A DNA stretch of 35,929 nucleotides from Flavobacterium psychrophilum DSM 3660 = ATCC 49418 (GCF_002217405.1 NZ_MUHE01000005.1:222786-258714), one strand, 5' to 3'. Positions 24,298 to 32,762 are shown, counted from the first letter of the stretch. The notes: generated from the sequence alone by a model not told the origin. Program-made: numbers and translations.

Positions 24298-25038
24298 ATG
24301 ATAAAAATCATCACACTACTAACCAAATTTGTTGTTGGACTGCTAATTGCAATACTCTTTTCTTCTTGCAAATATGATATAAAATTAGGAAATAAAATAA
24401 CAGGAAGCGGTCATGTTATTACAAGAGAAAGAAGCTTGGCCCCTTTTACAAAAATTGAAGTAAGTCAAGGTTTAGACTGCGAAGTAACACAAGGAGATAT
24501 TCAAAAAGTTGTAATTGAAGCCGACGATAATTTACAAGCCGGCATCATTACAACAGTGACAAATGGGGTATTGCAAATATCATCAAAATACAGTAATTTT
24601 AATAACGTAAAAGCTAAAAAAATAAAAGTTCAAATACCAATTATTTTAGGTTTAGAAGCCACAAGCGCCTCAATATTAGTTACAAAAAATAATATAAAAG
24701 GCAATATTATTTATTTAAAAACCAGTAGTGCAAGCAATATAATTGCAAATGTTGAAGCCGAGAAAATTATACTAGAAGCCACAAGCGGAAGCGAGCTGAA
24801 TATTGAAGGCAAAGCCCTAGAGGTAACAACAGCCTCATCTAGTGGTAGTAGTATAGATGCTAGTAGGTTGTTAGCCAATGATATAAGTTCTCAAAGTACA
24901 AGCGGAAGCACAACAATTGTAAATCCAATTCTGAAACTAAAAGCACACGCATCGAGCGGAAGCACTATAAAATATTCTAAAACACCAAAAAATTTAGCTG
25001 TCGAAGAAAATTCTGGAGGCAGCGTAGATAAGGAATAA
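24298..25038 (+). CDS. GIN (DUF2807) domain lipoprotein
   Basis: A 246-aa protein with a lipoprotein signal (ILFSSC, Cys at about 24), then a head GIN-type beta-solenoid. Repeated short strands carry the Thr/Ser/Gly-rich pattern SSGS, TSGS, EATSAS and ATSGSELNIEG. The opening GSGHVITRERSLAPFTKIEV is the family hallmark. Such domains are surface or periplasmic and of unknown function. It is the third gene of the PadR-PspC-GIN operon (2 bp after pspC). A terminator hairpin follows. Confidence 0.92.
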   Translation: MIKIITLLTKFVVGLLIAILFSSCKYDIKLGNKITGSGHVITRERSLAPFTKIEVSQGLDCEVTQGDIQKVVIEADDNLQAGIITTVTNGVLQISSKYSNFNNVKAKKIKVQIPIILGLEATSASILVTKNNIKGNIIYLKTSSASNIIANVEAEKIILEATSGSELNIEGKALEVTTASSSGSSIDASRLLANDISSQSTSGSTTIVNPILKLKAHASSGSTIKYSKTPKNLAVEENSGGSVDKE

Positions 25039-25055
25039 AAAAAAATAAATTTATT

Positions 25056-25087
25056 AAAATCATTCACCAAAAGGGAATGATTTTTTT
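25056..25087 (+). terminator. Terminator of the PadR-PspC-GIN operon
   Basis: AAAATCATTC (25056-25065) pairs with GAATGATTTT (25075-25084), 9-nt loop, followed by more T to 25087. The next promoter box starts on the last T. Confidence 0.85.
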
Positions 25088-25094
25088 ATATTTG
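25087..25094 (+). promoter_or_regulatory. -7 promoter box TATATTTG
   Basis: Matches TAnnTTTG, directly behind the terminator T-run and 18 nt before the ATG at 25113. It indicates separate transcription of the second GIN-like gene. Confidence 0.6.
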
Positions 25095-25112
25095 TGACAA
25101 ACATATTATAAA

Positions 25113-25949
25113 ATGAAAAAAATTAACCTACTTATTTTTGCCGTCCTATTTACTACAATAACTTTTGCCCAAAAAAAAGAAAAAGTAAAAGGATCTAAAA
25201 TTGTTACCATAGAAAAAATTGAAGTTAGTGCTTTTACAGAGCTTGAAATAGAAGACAACCTAGAAGTTTTTTTAGTAAAAGGAGATAAAAATGCTCTCGA
25301 AATAGAAACCGACGAAAATTTGCATACCGCTATAAACCATCAAACTTATGGCAATTCTTTACGTTTAAATACAAATAAAGAAATATCAGGTTTTAAAAAA
25401 TTAGAAATAAGAGTAACTTATACAGATAGTTTAAAATTAATATCGGTAAAACACGAAGCAAAGCTAAATGCCGTTTCCGATATTGTATTGAAGGGTATTA
25501 CCATTAAAACTTACGATTATTCTAAGACTATTATCAGTGCAAATACCCCAAATTTTACATTACTAGCAAACGATAAATCTAAAGTAGAACTAAACTTAAA
25601 AAGTGAAGAGGCATTTATCGAAATGAGTAAAAATGCTGCTATAAAAGCAAAAATTTCGTCTAATAAATTAAAATTCGATTTGTATCAGAAATCTGAAGCC
25701 GTTGTAGAAGGAAATACAAACGAGATGAAACTTCGTTTAGATAGCAACGCAACTTACGAAGGCAAAATGATGACTTCAAAAACACTAGATCTTACAACCG
25801 AAAGCAATACAAAATGTAGTGTATATACAAACGGAAATTTAGCAATAACAGCAACCGGGAAATCAGAAATTTCTCTGTTTGGAGAGCCAAAAATCGAATT
25901 AAAGAAATTTGCAGATCAATCTATTTTGTATAAAAAAATCCTCAAATAA
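25113..25949 (+). CDS. Exported GIN/DUF2807-like protein
   Basis: A 278-aa protein with a cleavable signal peptide (cut likely after TFAQ, residue 19) and a beta-solenoid-like body starting KIVTIEKIEVSAFTELEIED, a GIN-type opening. Strands alternate with short polar turns over the whole length, but the Ser/Thr/Gly turns of its neighbour are replaced by Lys/Asn-rich ones. It has no lipobox, so it is probably soluble in the periplasm or secreted. It has its own promoter and is followed by a palindromic terminator-like element. Confidence 0.85.
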   Translation: MKKINLLIFAVLFTTITFAQKKEKVKGSKIVTIEKIEVSAFTELEIEDNLEVFLVKGDKNALEIETDENLHTAINHQTYGNSLRLNTNKEISGFKKLEIRVTYTDSLKLISVKHEAKLNAVSDIVLKGITIKTYDYSKTIISANTPNFTLLANDKSKVELNLKSEEAFIEMSKNAAIKAKISSNKLKFDLYQKSEAVVEGNTNEMKLRLDSNATYEGKMMTSKTLDLTTESNTKCSVYTNGNLAITATGKSEISLFGEPKIELKKFADQSILYKKILK

Positions 25950-25957
25950 TTTTTTTT

Positions 25958-26014
25958 ACAGATTTAACTTTTGTACCAATTAATAAAAATTGGATTTAAA
26001 TTTGTTAAATCTGT
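25958..26014. terminator. Nested palindrome between convergent genes
   Basis: Outer arms ACAGATTTAAC (25958-25968) and GTTAAATCTGT (26004-26014) are exact complements. An inner pair, CCAATT (25976-25981) and AATTGG (25988-25993), lies inside. The flanks are T-rich outward in both directions. It probably ends transcription of both convergent genes. Confidence 0.6.
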
Positions 26015-26024
26015 GGCAAATTTT

Positions 26025-26504
26025 TCATCTATAAGTCTTTATAGGCAAATAAATGTCAATTATAGAAGTAGGTTTGTTCCATTGAAACCGATAATCATAT
26101 TTTTCAAAGTGCAAAAAACCAGTCTTTGTATGGTCTTCAATTTTTAAATCTAATTTTGGAAGTAGGACTTTATAAATTTCATGAATTGTATCCTTTATAT
26201 TTTCCATTTTTCCTTTGTGGGCAAATATTTCATATTCGCCTTTTGGAATCTCTAAACTTGTAAAATGGTCAGGAAACAAATAATTATTTGTTGGTATTGC
26301 TGTTAAATAAAAATACTTTTCAGAGGTCTTAAATGTTATTCCGTATTTAGTCCAATTTTTGTCATTTTCATTGAGTTTGTGTTTTTTTAGTTCTTCATTA
26401 AAGGTTATCCAATGTTTTTGTATAATTTTAAAATTCTCAGTTTGAGATTTTGTTAATTCTGTTACAAGTCCACAGGTTTTAATATTTTGTTGTATCGTTG
26501 CCAT
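26025..26504 (-). CDS. GyrI-like / AraC effector-binding domain protein
   Basis: Stand-alone effector-binding domain of 159 aa, the fold found at the C-terminus of AraC/MerR-type multidrug regulators and in GyrI. The body reads WITFNEELKKHKLNE, KYGITFKTSEKYFYLTAIP, then FTSLEIPKGEYEIFAHKGKMENI, the typical GyrI-like order. It has no DNA-binding domain. It may bind small molecules or act as an enzyme of the Cass2/SAM-like type; unresolved. It is convergent with the second GIN gene and has no partner on its strand. Confidence 0.82.
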   Translation of the reverse strand: MATIQQNIKTCGLVTELTKSQTENFKIIQKHWITFNEELKKHKLNENDKNWTKYGITFKTSEKYFYLTAIPTNNYLFPDHFTSLEIPKGEYEIFAHKGKMENIKDTIHEIYKVLLPKLDLKIEDHTKTGFLHFEKYDYRFQWNKPTSIIDIYLPIKTYR

Positions 26505-26771
26505 TTGTTTTCTTTTTTACAAGACTGCATCATCTAGTGTATTATTATTTATGTGGTATTAATACACTATATTTTTTTGTGAGTATCTCTCAATCTGTTA
26601 ACCTGTTTTTACATATTAAAAAGATTTTCAAAACCATAAACAAATTTATTTTCTTACTTTACTCTAAATCTGTAAGAATATTTTTATATGCGTGGTCTAA
26701 TTTTTATTTTGGTCTAATTTACGGATAGTTATGTTTTTAATTCATAAAGTTTTGTACTAAAATATAAAAAA
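26505..26771. other. Intergenic region without a gene
   Basis: AT-rich, about 270 bases. A plus-strand open frame of 76 codons exists but is Phe/Leu-rich low-complexity translation and I do not regard it as a gene. No clear promoter box. Confidence 0.5.
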
Positions 26772-26797
26772 AAAAATGCCTGCTAGCAGACATTTTT
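26772..26797 (-). terminator. Terminator of fahA
   Basis: In minus-strand sense AAAAATGTCTGC pairs with GCAGGCATTTTT (one G-T pair), with a very short central loop, followed by T-rich sequence. It lies 19 bp past the fahA stop. Confidence 0.75.
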
Positions 26798-26815
26798 ATA
26801 AGTGTATGATTTTTT

Positions 26816-28099
26816 TTACTTCATCTTATTGGCAGGTAATAATTTGCTAGAAACTTCTCCAAATCCAATTCTTACTTGGTCATTTTGGCAAAAACCTTTC
26901 ATAATAACAGTATCTCCGTCATTTATAAATTTTCTTTCAGAACCATCATTCATTTTTATAGGGTTTTTTCCGCCCCAAGTAAGTTCTAGCATCGATCCGT
27001 AGGAATCTGGAGTTGGTCCAGAAATGGTACCAGACCCCATCATATCTCCAGAATTAATTCGGCAACCATTGCTGGTGTGGTGTGCTAGTTGCTGGCTCAT
27101 TGTCCAGTACATATATTTTAAATTTGTTCTTGAAATAGTTATTGCTTCCGCATTTTCGGGTTCTATAGCCACTTCTAAATTAATATCGAAAGCATAATTT
27201 CCTTTTTGTTGTAAGTAGGGTAGTGGAGTAGGTTCTTGTTTTGGAGATGCACAGCGAAAAGGTTCTAATGCATCCATAGTTACAATCCAAGGCGAGATAG
27301 AGGAGGCAAAGTTTTTTGCTAAAAACGGGCCAAGTGGTACATATTCCCATTTTTGGATATCACGAGCGCTCCAGTCGTTTAGTAACACCATTCCGAAAAT
27401 ATGATCTTCTGCCTCATTTACAGGGATATTTTCGCCCATAAGATTAGCATCGGTCGTGATAAAAGCTGTTTCTAATTCGAAATCTACTAATTTTGAAGGA
27501 CCAAAAACAGGTACGGTTTCGCCATTTGGTAAAGTTTGTCCGTTTGGTCTGTGTACTGGAATTCCGGAAGGAACAATAGTAGAGCTTCTTCCGTGATAAC
27601 CCACGGGTATGTGTAGCCAGTTGGGAAGTAAAGCATTTGCAGGGTCTCTAAACATTGTACCAGTATTTGTTGCGTGTTCTTTACTGGAAAAAAAATCGGT
27701 ATAATCACCTATAAATACAGGAAGTTGCATTTCTACATCAGCTACATTAAAGATAACTATATCTCGGTGTTTTTTGTTGTCTTTTAGTGTAGGATTGTTG
27801 CTGTCAAAAATATCTGCGATGCGATTTCTAACCAGTCTCCATGTTTTTTTTCCGTCAGATATAAAATCATTCAGCGTATCTTGCATAAATATATCATCAG
27901 TCAATTCTATACCACTAAAATAATTTAATTGTTGCAAAGCACCTAAATCTATTGCGTAATCTCCTATTCTGGTTCCCACTGTTACTATATTTTCTTTGGT
28001 TAAAAATACTCCAAAAGGGATGTTTTGTATAGGAAAATCAGTATCGTTAGTTATATTTAACCATGATTTTCGAGTTGGATCGTTTGCTGTAATTGGCAT
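26816..28099 (-). CDS. fahA: Fumarylacetoacetase
   Basis: Cleaves fumarylacetoacetate to fumarate and acetoacetate, the last step of tyrosine catabolism. It has an N-terminal SH3-like domain (about 1-120) and the FAH catalytic domain. Visible motifs: FIGDYTDF with a metal-binding Asp, SKEHATN with the catalytic His142, HIPVGYHGRSSTIV, FELETAF with two metal-binding Glu, and NDWSARDIQKWEYVPLGPF. At 427 aa it matches eukaryotic-type FAH. It is divergent from glyA, and its mRNA leader contains a small hairpin. Confidence 0.96.
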   Translation of the reverse strand: MPITANDPTRKSWLNITNDTDFPIQNIPFGVFLTKENIVTVGTRIGDYAIDLGALQQLNYFSGIELTDDIFMQDTLNDFISDGKKTWRLVRNRIADIFDSNNPTLKDNKKHRDIVIFNVADVEMQLPVFIGDYTDFFSSKEHATNTGTMFRDPANALLPNWLHIPVGYHGRSSTIVPSGIPVHRPNGQTLPNGETVPVFGPSKLVDFELETAFITTDANLMGENIPVNEAEDHIFGMVLLNDWSARDIQKWEYVPLGPFLAKNFASSISPWIVTMDALEPFRCASPKQEPTPLPYLQQKGNYAFDINLEVAIEPENAEAITISRTNLKYMYWTMSQQLAHHTSNGCRINSGDMMGSGTISGPTPDSYGSMLELTWGGKNPIKMNDGSERKFINDGDTVIMKGFCQNDQVRIGFGEVSSKLLPANKMK

Positions 28100-28120
28100 A
28101 TAATTATTTTTTTATTTACT

Positions 28121-28137
28121 GCGTTAATAGCTAACGC
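28121..28137 (-). other. Small hairpin in the fahA leader
   Basis: GCGTTA (28121-28126) pairs with TAACGC (28132-28137), 5-nt loop, inside the predicted roughly 60-nt 5' leader. It may affect translation or stability or be an operator; short and unproven. Confidence 0.35.
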
Positions 28138-28160
28138 TCTTGTGTTGATAATTCTTATAC

Positions 28161-28191
28161 CAAATATATTATAAACTATTATTTTACCAAA
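28161..28191 (-). promoter_or_regulatory. Promoter of fahA
   Basis: Minus strand: TTTG (28188-28191), 19 nt, TATATTTG (28161-28168), a full match to TTTG-N19-TAnnTTTG. It is the best promoter in the window by consensus. Confidence 0.75.
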
Positions 28192-28201
28192 CGTTTTTTT
28201 G

Positions 28202-28209
28202 TATTTTTG
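28202..28209 (+). promoter_or_regulatory. -7 promoter box TATTTTTG for glyA
   Basis: Matches TAnnTTTG, 26 nt before the glyA ATG and back-to-back with the fahA promoter. No clear -33 TTTG. Confidence 0.55.
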
Positions 28210-28235
28210 TAAGGAATTTAACTAAAAAAAAAATT

Positions 28236-29510
28236 ATGTTACGCGACCAACAAATATTTGACCTAATTATTGAAGAACAAGACAGACAAATTCACGGACT
28301 AGAGCTAATTGCTTCCGAAAATTTTGTAAGCGACCAAGTAATGGAAGCTGCAGGATCTGTACTAACAAATAAATATGCCGAAGGATATCCTGGAAAAAGA
28401 TATTACGGCGGTTGTGAAGTAGTCGATGTTATCGAGCAAATTGCAATAGATAGAGCCAAAGATTTATTTGGTGCTGAGTATGCAAACGTGCAACCACATT
28501 CAGGGTCGCAAGCAAATACAGCAGTTTTTGCAGCTTGTTTGAAACCAGGAGATACTATTTTAGGTTTCGATTTATCTCACGGAGGACATTTAACTCACGG
28601 ATCTCCAGTAAACTTTTCAGGAAAATTATACAATCCTACTTTTTATGGGGTAGAGCCAGAAACAGGAATGCTAAACTATGATAAAATACAAGAAATTGCA
28701 ACAAAAGAGCAACCAAAACTAATCATTGCAGGCGCATCTGCTTATTCTCGTGATATGGATTTTGAACGTTTCCGTAAAATTGCAGATTCAGTAGGAGCAA
28801 TTTTGATGGCTGATATTTCGCATCCAGCGGGATTAATCGCTAAAGGATTAATGAACGACCCAATTCCACATTGTCATATTATAACAACAACAACCCATAA
28901 AACACTTCGTGGGCCTCGTGGCGGATTAATTATGATGGGTAAAGATTTTGAAAACCCTTGGGGTTTAAAAACACCAAAAGGAGAAATAAGAATGATGTCT
29001 CACGTTTTAGATATGTCAGTTTTTCCAGGAAATCAAGGAGGCCCACTAGAACACATTATCGCAGCAAAAGCAGTAGCGTTTGGAGAAGCACTAACCGATG
29101 AGTTTTTTAGATATGCCATGCAAGTGCAAAAAAATGCCAAAGCTATGGCAGCCGCTTTTGTAAAAAGAGATTATCATATTATCTCTGGCGGGACGGACAA
29201 TCACATGATGCTTATCGATTTAAGAAATAAAAATATTTCTGGGAAAGAAGCCGAAAATGCTTTAGTAAAAGCAGAAATTACGGTAAACAAAAACATGGTC
29301 CCTTTTGATGATAAATCACCATTTGTAACTTCAGGAATTCGTGTAGGAACGCCAGCTATTACAACTCGTGGCTTGCTAGAAGAAGATATGGAAACTATTG
29401 TTGCTTTTATTGATAAAGTAATTATGAATCATACAAATGAAGAAATTCTAGAAGAAGTTGCAGATGCAGTAAATGAAATGATGGGCGAAAGAGCGATTTT
29501 CGTATTTTAA
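28236..29510 (+). CDS. glyA: Serine hydroxymethyltransferase
   Basis: Interconverts serine and glycine while charging tetrahydrofolate with a one-carbon unit; cytoplasmic PLP enzyme. The PLP-binding Lys222 sits in [14 protein letters not shown]. Other conserved blocks are [34 protein letters not shown] and DISHPAG. At 424 aa it is the usual size. It is divergent from fahA. Three terminator-like hairpins lie downstream (29566-29760). Confidence 0.98.
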   Translation: MLRDQQIFDLIIEEQDRQIHGLELIASENFVSDQVMEAAGSVLTNKYAEGYPGKRYYGGCEVVDVIEQIAIDRAKDLFGAEYANVQPHSGSQANTAVFAACLKPGDTILGFDLSHGGHLTHGSPVNFSGKLYNPTFYGVEPETGMLNYDKIQEIATKEQPKLIIAGASAYSRDMDFERFRKIADSVGAILMADISHPAGLIAKGLMNDPIPHCHIITTTTHKTLRGPRGGLIMMGKDFENPWGLKTPKGEIRMMSHVLDMSVFPGNQGGPLEHIIAAKAVAFGEALTDEFFRYAMQVQKNAKAMAAAFVKRDYHIISGGTDNHMMLIDLRNKNISGKEAENALVKAEITVNKNMVPFDDKSPFVTSGIRVGTPAITTRGLLEEDMETIVAFIDKVIMNHTNEEILEEVADAVNEMMGERAIFVF

Positions 29511-29565
29511 AAACAACACCTTTATTTTATATATAAGCTATTAGCATTGTTCATCATATTGGCTT

Positions 29566-29614
29566 ACCCTGAATAAATGCGAAATTTAAGAATCGCATAC
29601 AAGGGCATTTTTTT
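29566..29614 (+). terminator. First terminator after glyA
   Basis: Two-part stem: CCCT (29567-29570) with AGGG (29102-type position 29602-29605) enclosing ATGCGA (29577-29582) with TCGCAT (29593-29598), then seven T. Confidence 0.6.
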
Positions 29615-29616
29615 AG

Positions 29617-29657
29617 AGCAAGAAAAAGAATTAATCTTCTTTTTCTTGCTTTTTTTT
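29617..29657 (+). terminator. Second terminator after glyA
   Basis: A 14-bp perfect stem (AGCAAGAAAAAGAA, 29617-29630, complement at 29637-29650) with a 6-nt loop and a seven-T tail. Strong. Confidence 0.85.
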
Positions 29658-29850
29658 AATTCGATATTACGGTTATGACTAAAAGTTTAATCTTTACTAC
29701 AATATTAATCATATTATTATAGATAAAAACATTTAGTCCTACTTCGGTGGAACTTTTTTTGTTTAAAACCATTAATAACTTATAACAAAATCTTTTGCGC
29801 ACCAAAAAAATAGAATTACTTTTACAACTTATAATTTTTAACTACAAACA
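29658..29850. other. Rest of the glyA-transketolase gap
   Basis: AT-rich. Apart from the hairpin at 29735-29760 I see nothing that codes. The 77 nt between the second and third hairpins could be a short RNA, but no consensus promoter was found in it. Confidence 0.4.
29735..29760 (+). terminator. Third hairpin with UUCG loop upstream of the transketolase genes
   Basis: AGTCCTAC (29735-29742) pairs with GTGGAACT (29747-29754), one mismatch and one G-T pair, capped by the stable C(TTCG)G tetraloop and followed by seven T. It could end a short transcript or attenuate the transketolase genes. Confidence 0.65.
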
Positions 29851-30696
29851 ATGTCTAACACACAACAACTAGAAGATTTTTCAACACAAGTACGAAGAGA
29901 TATTCTTCGCATGGTACATGCAGTAAATTCTGGTCATCCAGGAGGTTCTTTGGGCTGTACAGAGTTTTTGGTAGCACTTTACCAAAATATAATGAAAAGA
30001 AATGATGGTTTTGATATGAATGGGATTGGCGAAGATTTATTCTTCCTTTCAAACGGTCATATTTCCCCTCTTTTTTACAGTGTTTTAGCCAGAAGCGGTT
30101 ATTTTCCAGTTTCAGAATTAGCAACCTTTAGAAAGCTAAACACACGTTTGCAAGGACACCCAACAACACACGAAGGTTTGCCAGGTATTCGAGTAGCTTC
30201 TGGTTCTTTAGGACAAGGTTTATCTGTTGCCATTGGTGCTGCACAAGCAAAAAAACTAAACAACGATAATAATTTAATTTACGCCCTAACTGGCGATGGC
30301 GAATTGCAAGAGGGGCAAAACTGGGAAGCCATCATGTACGCTTCTGCAAAAAATGTTGACAACCTTATTGCAACGGTCGATTATAACCGTCAGCAAATAG
30401 ACGGTTCTACTAAAGATGTTTTAAATATGGGTAATCTAAAAGCTAAATTTGAAGCTTTTGATTGGGATGTTTTAGAAATAGCCAAAGGAAACAACATCGA
30501 TGCCATTATTACAGGAATGAACGAAGCCAAAGCAAGAACAGGAAAAGGAAAGCCAGTTTGTGTAATTCTTCATACCGAAATGGGTAACGGAGTAGATTTT
30601 ATGATGCATACCCATGCTTGGCACGGAAAAGCACCAAGTAATGATCAACTTGCAAATGCTTTAGCACAAAATCCAGAAACTTTAGGAGACTACTAA
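29851..30696 (+). CDS. Transketolase, N-terminal subunit
   Basis: TPP-binding half of a split transketolase, which moves two-carbon ketol units in the pentose phosphate pathway. The 281-aa chain has the family blocks HPGGSLGCTEFL, SNGHISPLFYS, GSLGQGLSVAIGAA and the TPP/metal motif GDGELQEGQNWEA followed by DYNRQQIDG. It lacks the Pyr and C-terminal domains, which are encoded by the next gene 80 bp downstream. The pair must assemble into one enzyme. Related dehydrogenases (E1) are less likely, given the sequence match to split transketolases. Confidence 0.93.
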   Translation: MSNTQQLEDFSTQVRRDILRMVHAVNSGHPGGSLGCTEFLVALYQNIMKRNDGFDMNGIGEDLFFLSNGHISPLFYSVLARSGYFPVSELATFRKLNTRLQGHPTTHEGLPGIRVASGSLGQGLSVAIGAAQAKKLNNDNNLIYALTGDGELQEGQNWEAIMYASAKNVDNLIATVDYNRQQIDGSTKDVLNMGNLKAKFEAFDWDVLEIAKGNNIDAIITGMNEAKARTGKGKPVCVILHTEMGNGVDFMMHTHAWHGKAPSNDQLANALAQNPETLGDY

Positions 30697-30776
30697 ATAA
30701 TTATGAGTTTTAAATTACAAATTATGAATTTTCATACTCTTAATTTTTTAAATCATTTTAATCTTTAAATTACATA
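30697..30776. repeat. AATTATGA/TTACAAATTATGAATT-type phrase between the transketolase halves
   Basis: AT-rich linker with repeated AATTATGA and AAATTACA words, loosely related to the ATTACGAATT phrase near 11136. It separates the two transketolase genes, and no hairpin is present. Confidence 0.35.
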
Positions 30777-31730
30777 ATGACAAAATATACAAACACAGGA
30801 AGTAAAGATACTCGTTCAGGATTTGGTGCAGGAATGACCGAATTGGGACAAAAAAACGAAAATGTTGTAGCACTTTGCGCCGATTTAATAGGTTCGTTAA
30901 AATTTGACGATTTCAAGAAAAATCATCCAGACCGTTTTTTTCAAATAGGAATTGCAGAAGCCAACATGATTGGAATCGCAGCCGGACTAACCATTGGCGG
31001 AAAAATTCCTTTTACAGGAACATTTGCTAACTTTTCTACAGGAAGAGTTTACGATCAAATTCGTCAATCTGTAGCATATTCTGATAAAAACGTAAAAATT
31101 TGTGCTTCTCACGCTGGTTTAACGCTTGGCGAAGACGGTGCAACACATCAAATATTAGAAGATATTGGACTAATGAAAATGTTGCCAGGTATGACAGTAA
31201 TTAATACCTGCGATTACAACCAAACCAAAGCAGCAACTTTAGCATTAGCCGATCATCACGGCCCTGCTTATTTGCGTTTCGGACGTCCAGTAGTGCCTAA
31301 CTTTATGCCTGCAGACCAACCATTCGTAATAGGAAAAGCAATCCTATTAAACGAAGGTACAGATGTAACCATTATAGCAACAGGACATTTAGTTTGGGAA
31401 GCATTAATAGCAGCAGAAGCATTAGAGGCAAAAGGAATTTCGGCCGAGGTAATAAATATTCACACCATCAAACCATTAGACGAAGAAGCAATCTTAAAAT
31501 CAGTCGCTAAAACGGGTTTTGTGGTTACTGCAGAAGAACACAATATTCTTGGCGGTTTAGGAGAAAGTGTTGCCAGAACATTAGCCCTAAATAACCCTAC
31601 GCCACAAGAATTTGTTGCCGTTCAAGACTCATTTGGCGAAAGCGGAACTCCAGAACAATTAATGGAAAAATACAAACTAAACAATCAAGCCATAGTTGAA
31701 GCTGTAGAAAGAGTAATGAAGAGAAAATAA
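30777..31730 (+). CDS. Transketolase, C-terminal subunit
   Basis: Second half of the split transketolase (317 aa), with the pyrimidine-binding domain and the C-terminal domain. Visible: the IGIAEANMIGIAAGL segment with the conserved Glu that activates TPP, HAGLTLGEDGATHQILEDIGLM, and PAYLRFGRP. It follows the N-terminal gene by 80 bp in the same direction, so one operon is likely. An imperfect terminator follows at 31750. Confidence 0.93.
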   Translation: MTKYTNTGSKDTRSGFGAGMTELGQKNENVVALCADLIGSLKFDDFKKNHPDRFFQIGIAEANMIGIAAGLTIGGKIPFTGTFANFSTGRVYDQIRQSVAYSDKNVKICASHAGLTLGEDGATHQILEDIGLMKMLPGMTVINTCDYNQTKAATLALADHHGPAYLRFGRPVVPNFMPADQPFVIGKAILLNEGTDVTIIATGHLVWEALIAAEALEAKGISAEVINIHTIKPLDEEAILKSVAKTGFVVTAEEHNILGGLGESVARTLALNNPTPQEFVAVQDSFGESGTPEQLMEKYKLNNQAIVEAVERVMKRK

Positions 31731-31749
31731 TTTCTGAATTAAAAAAAAG

Positions 31750-31782
31750 AACCCTTTTAGTATTTAAAACACTAAAAGGGTT
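31750..31782 (+). terminator. Hairpin after the transketolase operon
   Basis: AACCCTTTTAGT (31750-31761) pairs perfectly with ACTAAAAGGGTT (31771-31782), 9-nt loop. The following T-tract is weak, so its strength is uncertain. Confidence 0.6.
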
Positions 31783-31869
31783 ATATAATACCCCTGTTTT
31801 ATTAGTAAGATAGCTATTTCGTATCTAGACTAATTTTTAAAAATCTTAAATTATCTAGAATTAAAGAAT

Positions 31870-32721
31870 ATGAGAATCTGTTATTTTTTACTCTTTTTAT
31901 GTCTTGTAGAAAATGCTTCTGCACAAGAAAAATTAGAAATTTATTTCGATTTCAATAAAACAGACATCAATCCCAAAACTAAAATTAAACTCGATTCTTT
32001 AATCACTTCAAAAAATAAAATCGAAATTTTAAAAATTTACGGCTTCACTGATTCGGTAGATACTACTACATACAACGACTCACTTTCAATAAAAAGAGCC
32101 AAAAAAATATTTAATTATTGCAAAGAGAACAAAGTTCAGATTAGCAATCAAGTAGAAATAAAAGGTTTTGGAGAAAATTACAATCAATCTAAAAATTCAA
32201 ATAAAAATAGGAAAGCAATTATTTTTTTTAAATCTATTTTATCCGATAAACCAAAACCAAACCCTAATAATTCAGAAAACGGAAGTTTCTATTCGTCAGA
32301 AAATCCAGAAATATTAAAACAGTTTTTAGCTTCCGAAAAATCAATTTTCGAAAAATTTAAAAATGCTAAAAAAGGCGATATTATAATTATTAACAATATT
32401 TTATTTCAAATTAATTCTGAAAAATTAGCCAATGGTTCTTCTCAAATTATAATAGATCTTTTAGACTATTTGACAAATAATCCAAAAATAAAAATAGAAA
32501 TTCATGGAAATATTTGTTGTAATCCTAATACAAACGATGTAAAACTATCTTACAGGAGGGCAAAATATATATTCGATTATTTAATAAAAAACGGAATAGC
32601 TACCTCAAGATTGGGTTATCATGGTTATGGTAGCGCTAATCCAATTTATAAAATTCCAGAAAAAAGTTACCAGGAAGAATTAGCCAATCGCCGAGTAGAA
32701 ATCTTAATTATAGAAAAATAA
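31870..32721 (+). CDS. Exported protein with two tandem OmpA-like domains
   Basis: After a signal peptide (cut near ASAQ, residue 19) the 283-aa protein has two OmpA C-terminal-like domains in a row. The first (about 22-120) opens LEIYFDFNKTDINPKT and has GFTDSVDTTTYNDSLSIKRA. The second (about 165-283) opens IIIINNILFQINSEKL and ends YHGYGSANPIYKIPEKS...NRRVEI. These bind peptidoglycan in other OmpA proteins; the second has the conserved NRRVEI end, the first the less typical NRKAIIFF. There is no lipobox or beta-barrel part. Dual peptidoglycan binding is inferred. Confidence 0.85.
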   Translation: MRICYFLLFLCLVENASAQEKLEIYFDFNKTDINPKTKIKLDSLITSKNKIEILKIYGFTDSVDTTTYNDSLSIKRAKKIFNYCKENKVQISNQVEIKGFGENYNQSKNSNKNRKAIIFFKSILSDKPKPNPNNSENGSFYSSENPEILKQFLASEKSIFEKFKNAKKGDIIIINNILFQINSEKLANGSSQIIIDLLDYLTNNPKIKIEIHGNICCNPNTNDVKLSYRRAKYIFDYLIKNGIATSRLGYHGYGSANPIYKIPEKSYQEELANRRVEILIIEK

Positions 32722-32762
32722 AAATCTGTAATCTAAAATCTGCAATCTAAAATCTAAAATAT
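32721..32762. repeat. AATCT-type tandem phrase upstream of the PurM-like gene
   Basis: Repeated AATCT units (AATCTAAAATCTGC at 32730-32743, plus neighbouring variants). The 14-mer is exact with 9756-9769. It ends just before the promoter box. Confidence 0.6.

Noticed and set aside
26498..26728. Plus-strand 76-codon frame upstream of the GyrI-like gene
   Set aside because: Phe/Leu/Tyr-rich translation of AT-rich DNA, overlapping the GyrI-like start; no promoter and no recognisable fold.
32721..32762. CRISPR-like array of AATCT units
   Set aside because: Units are too short and irregular, have no spacers, and no cas genes are nearby.
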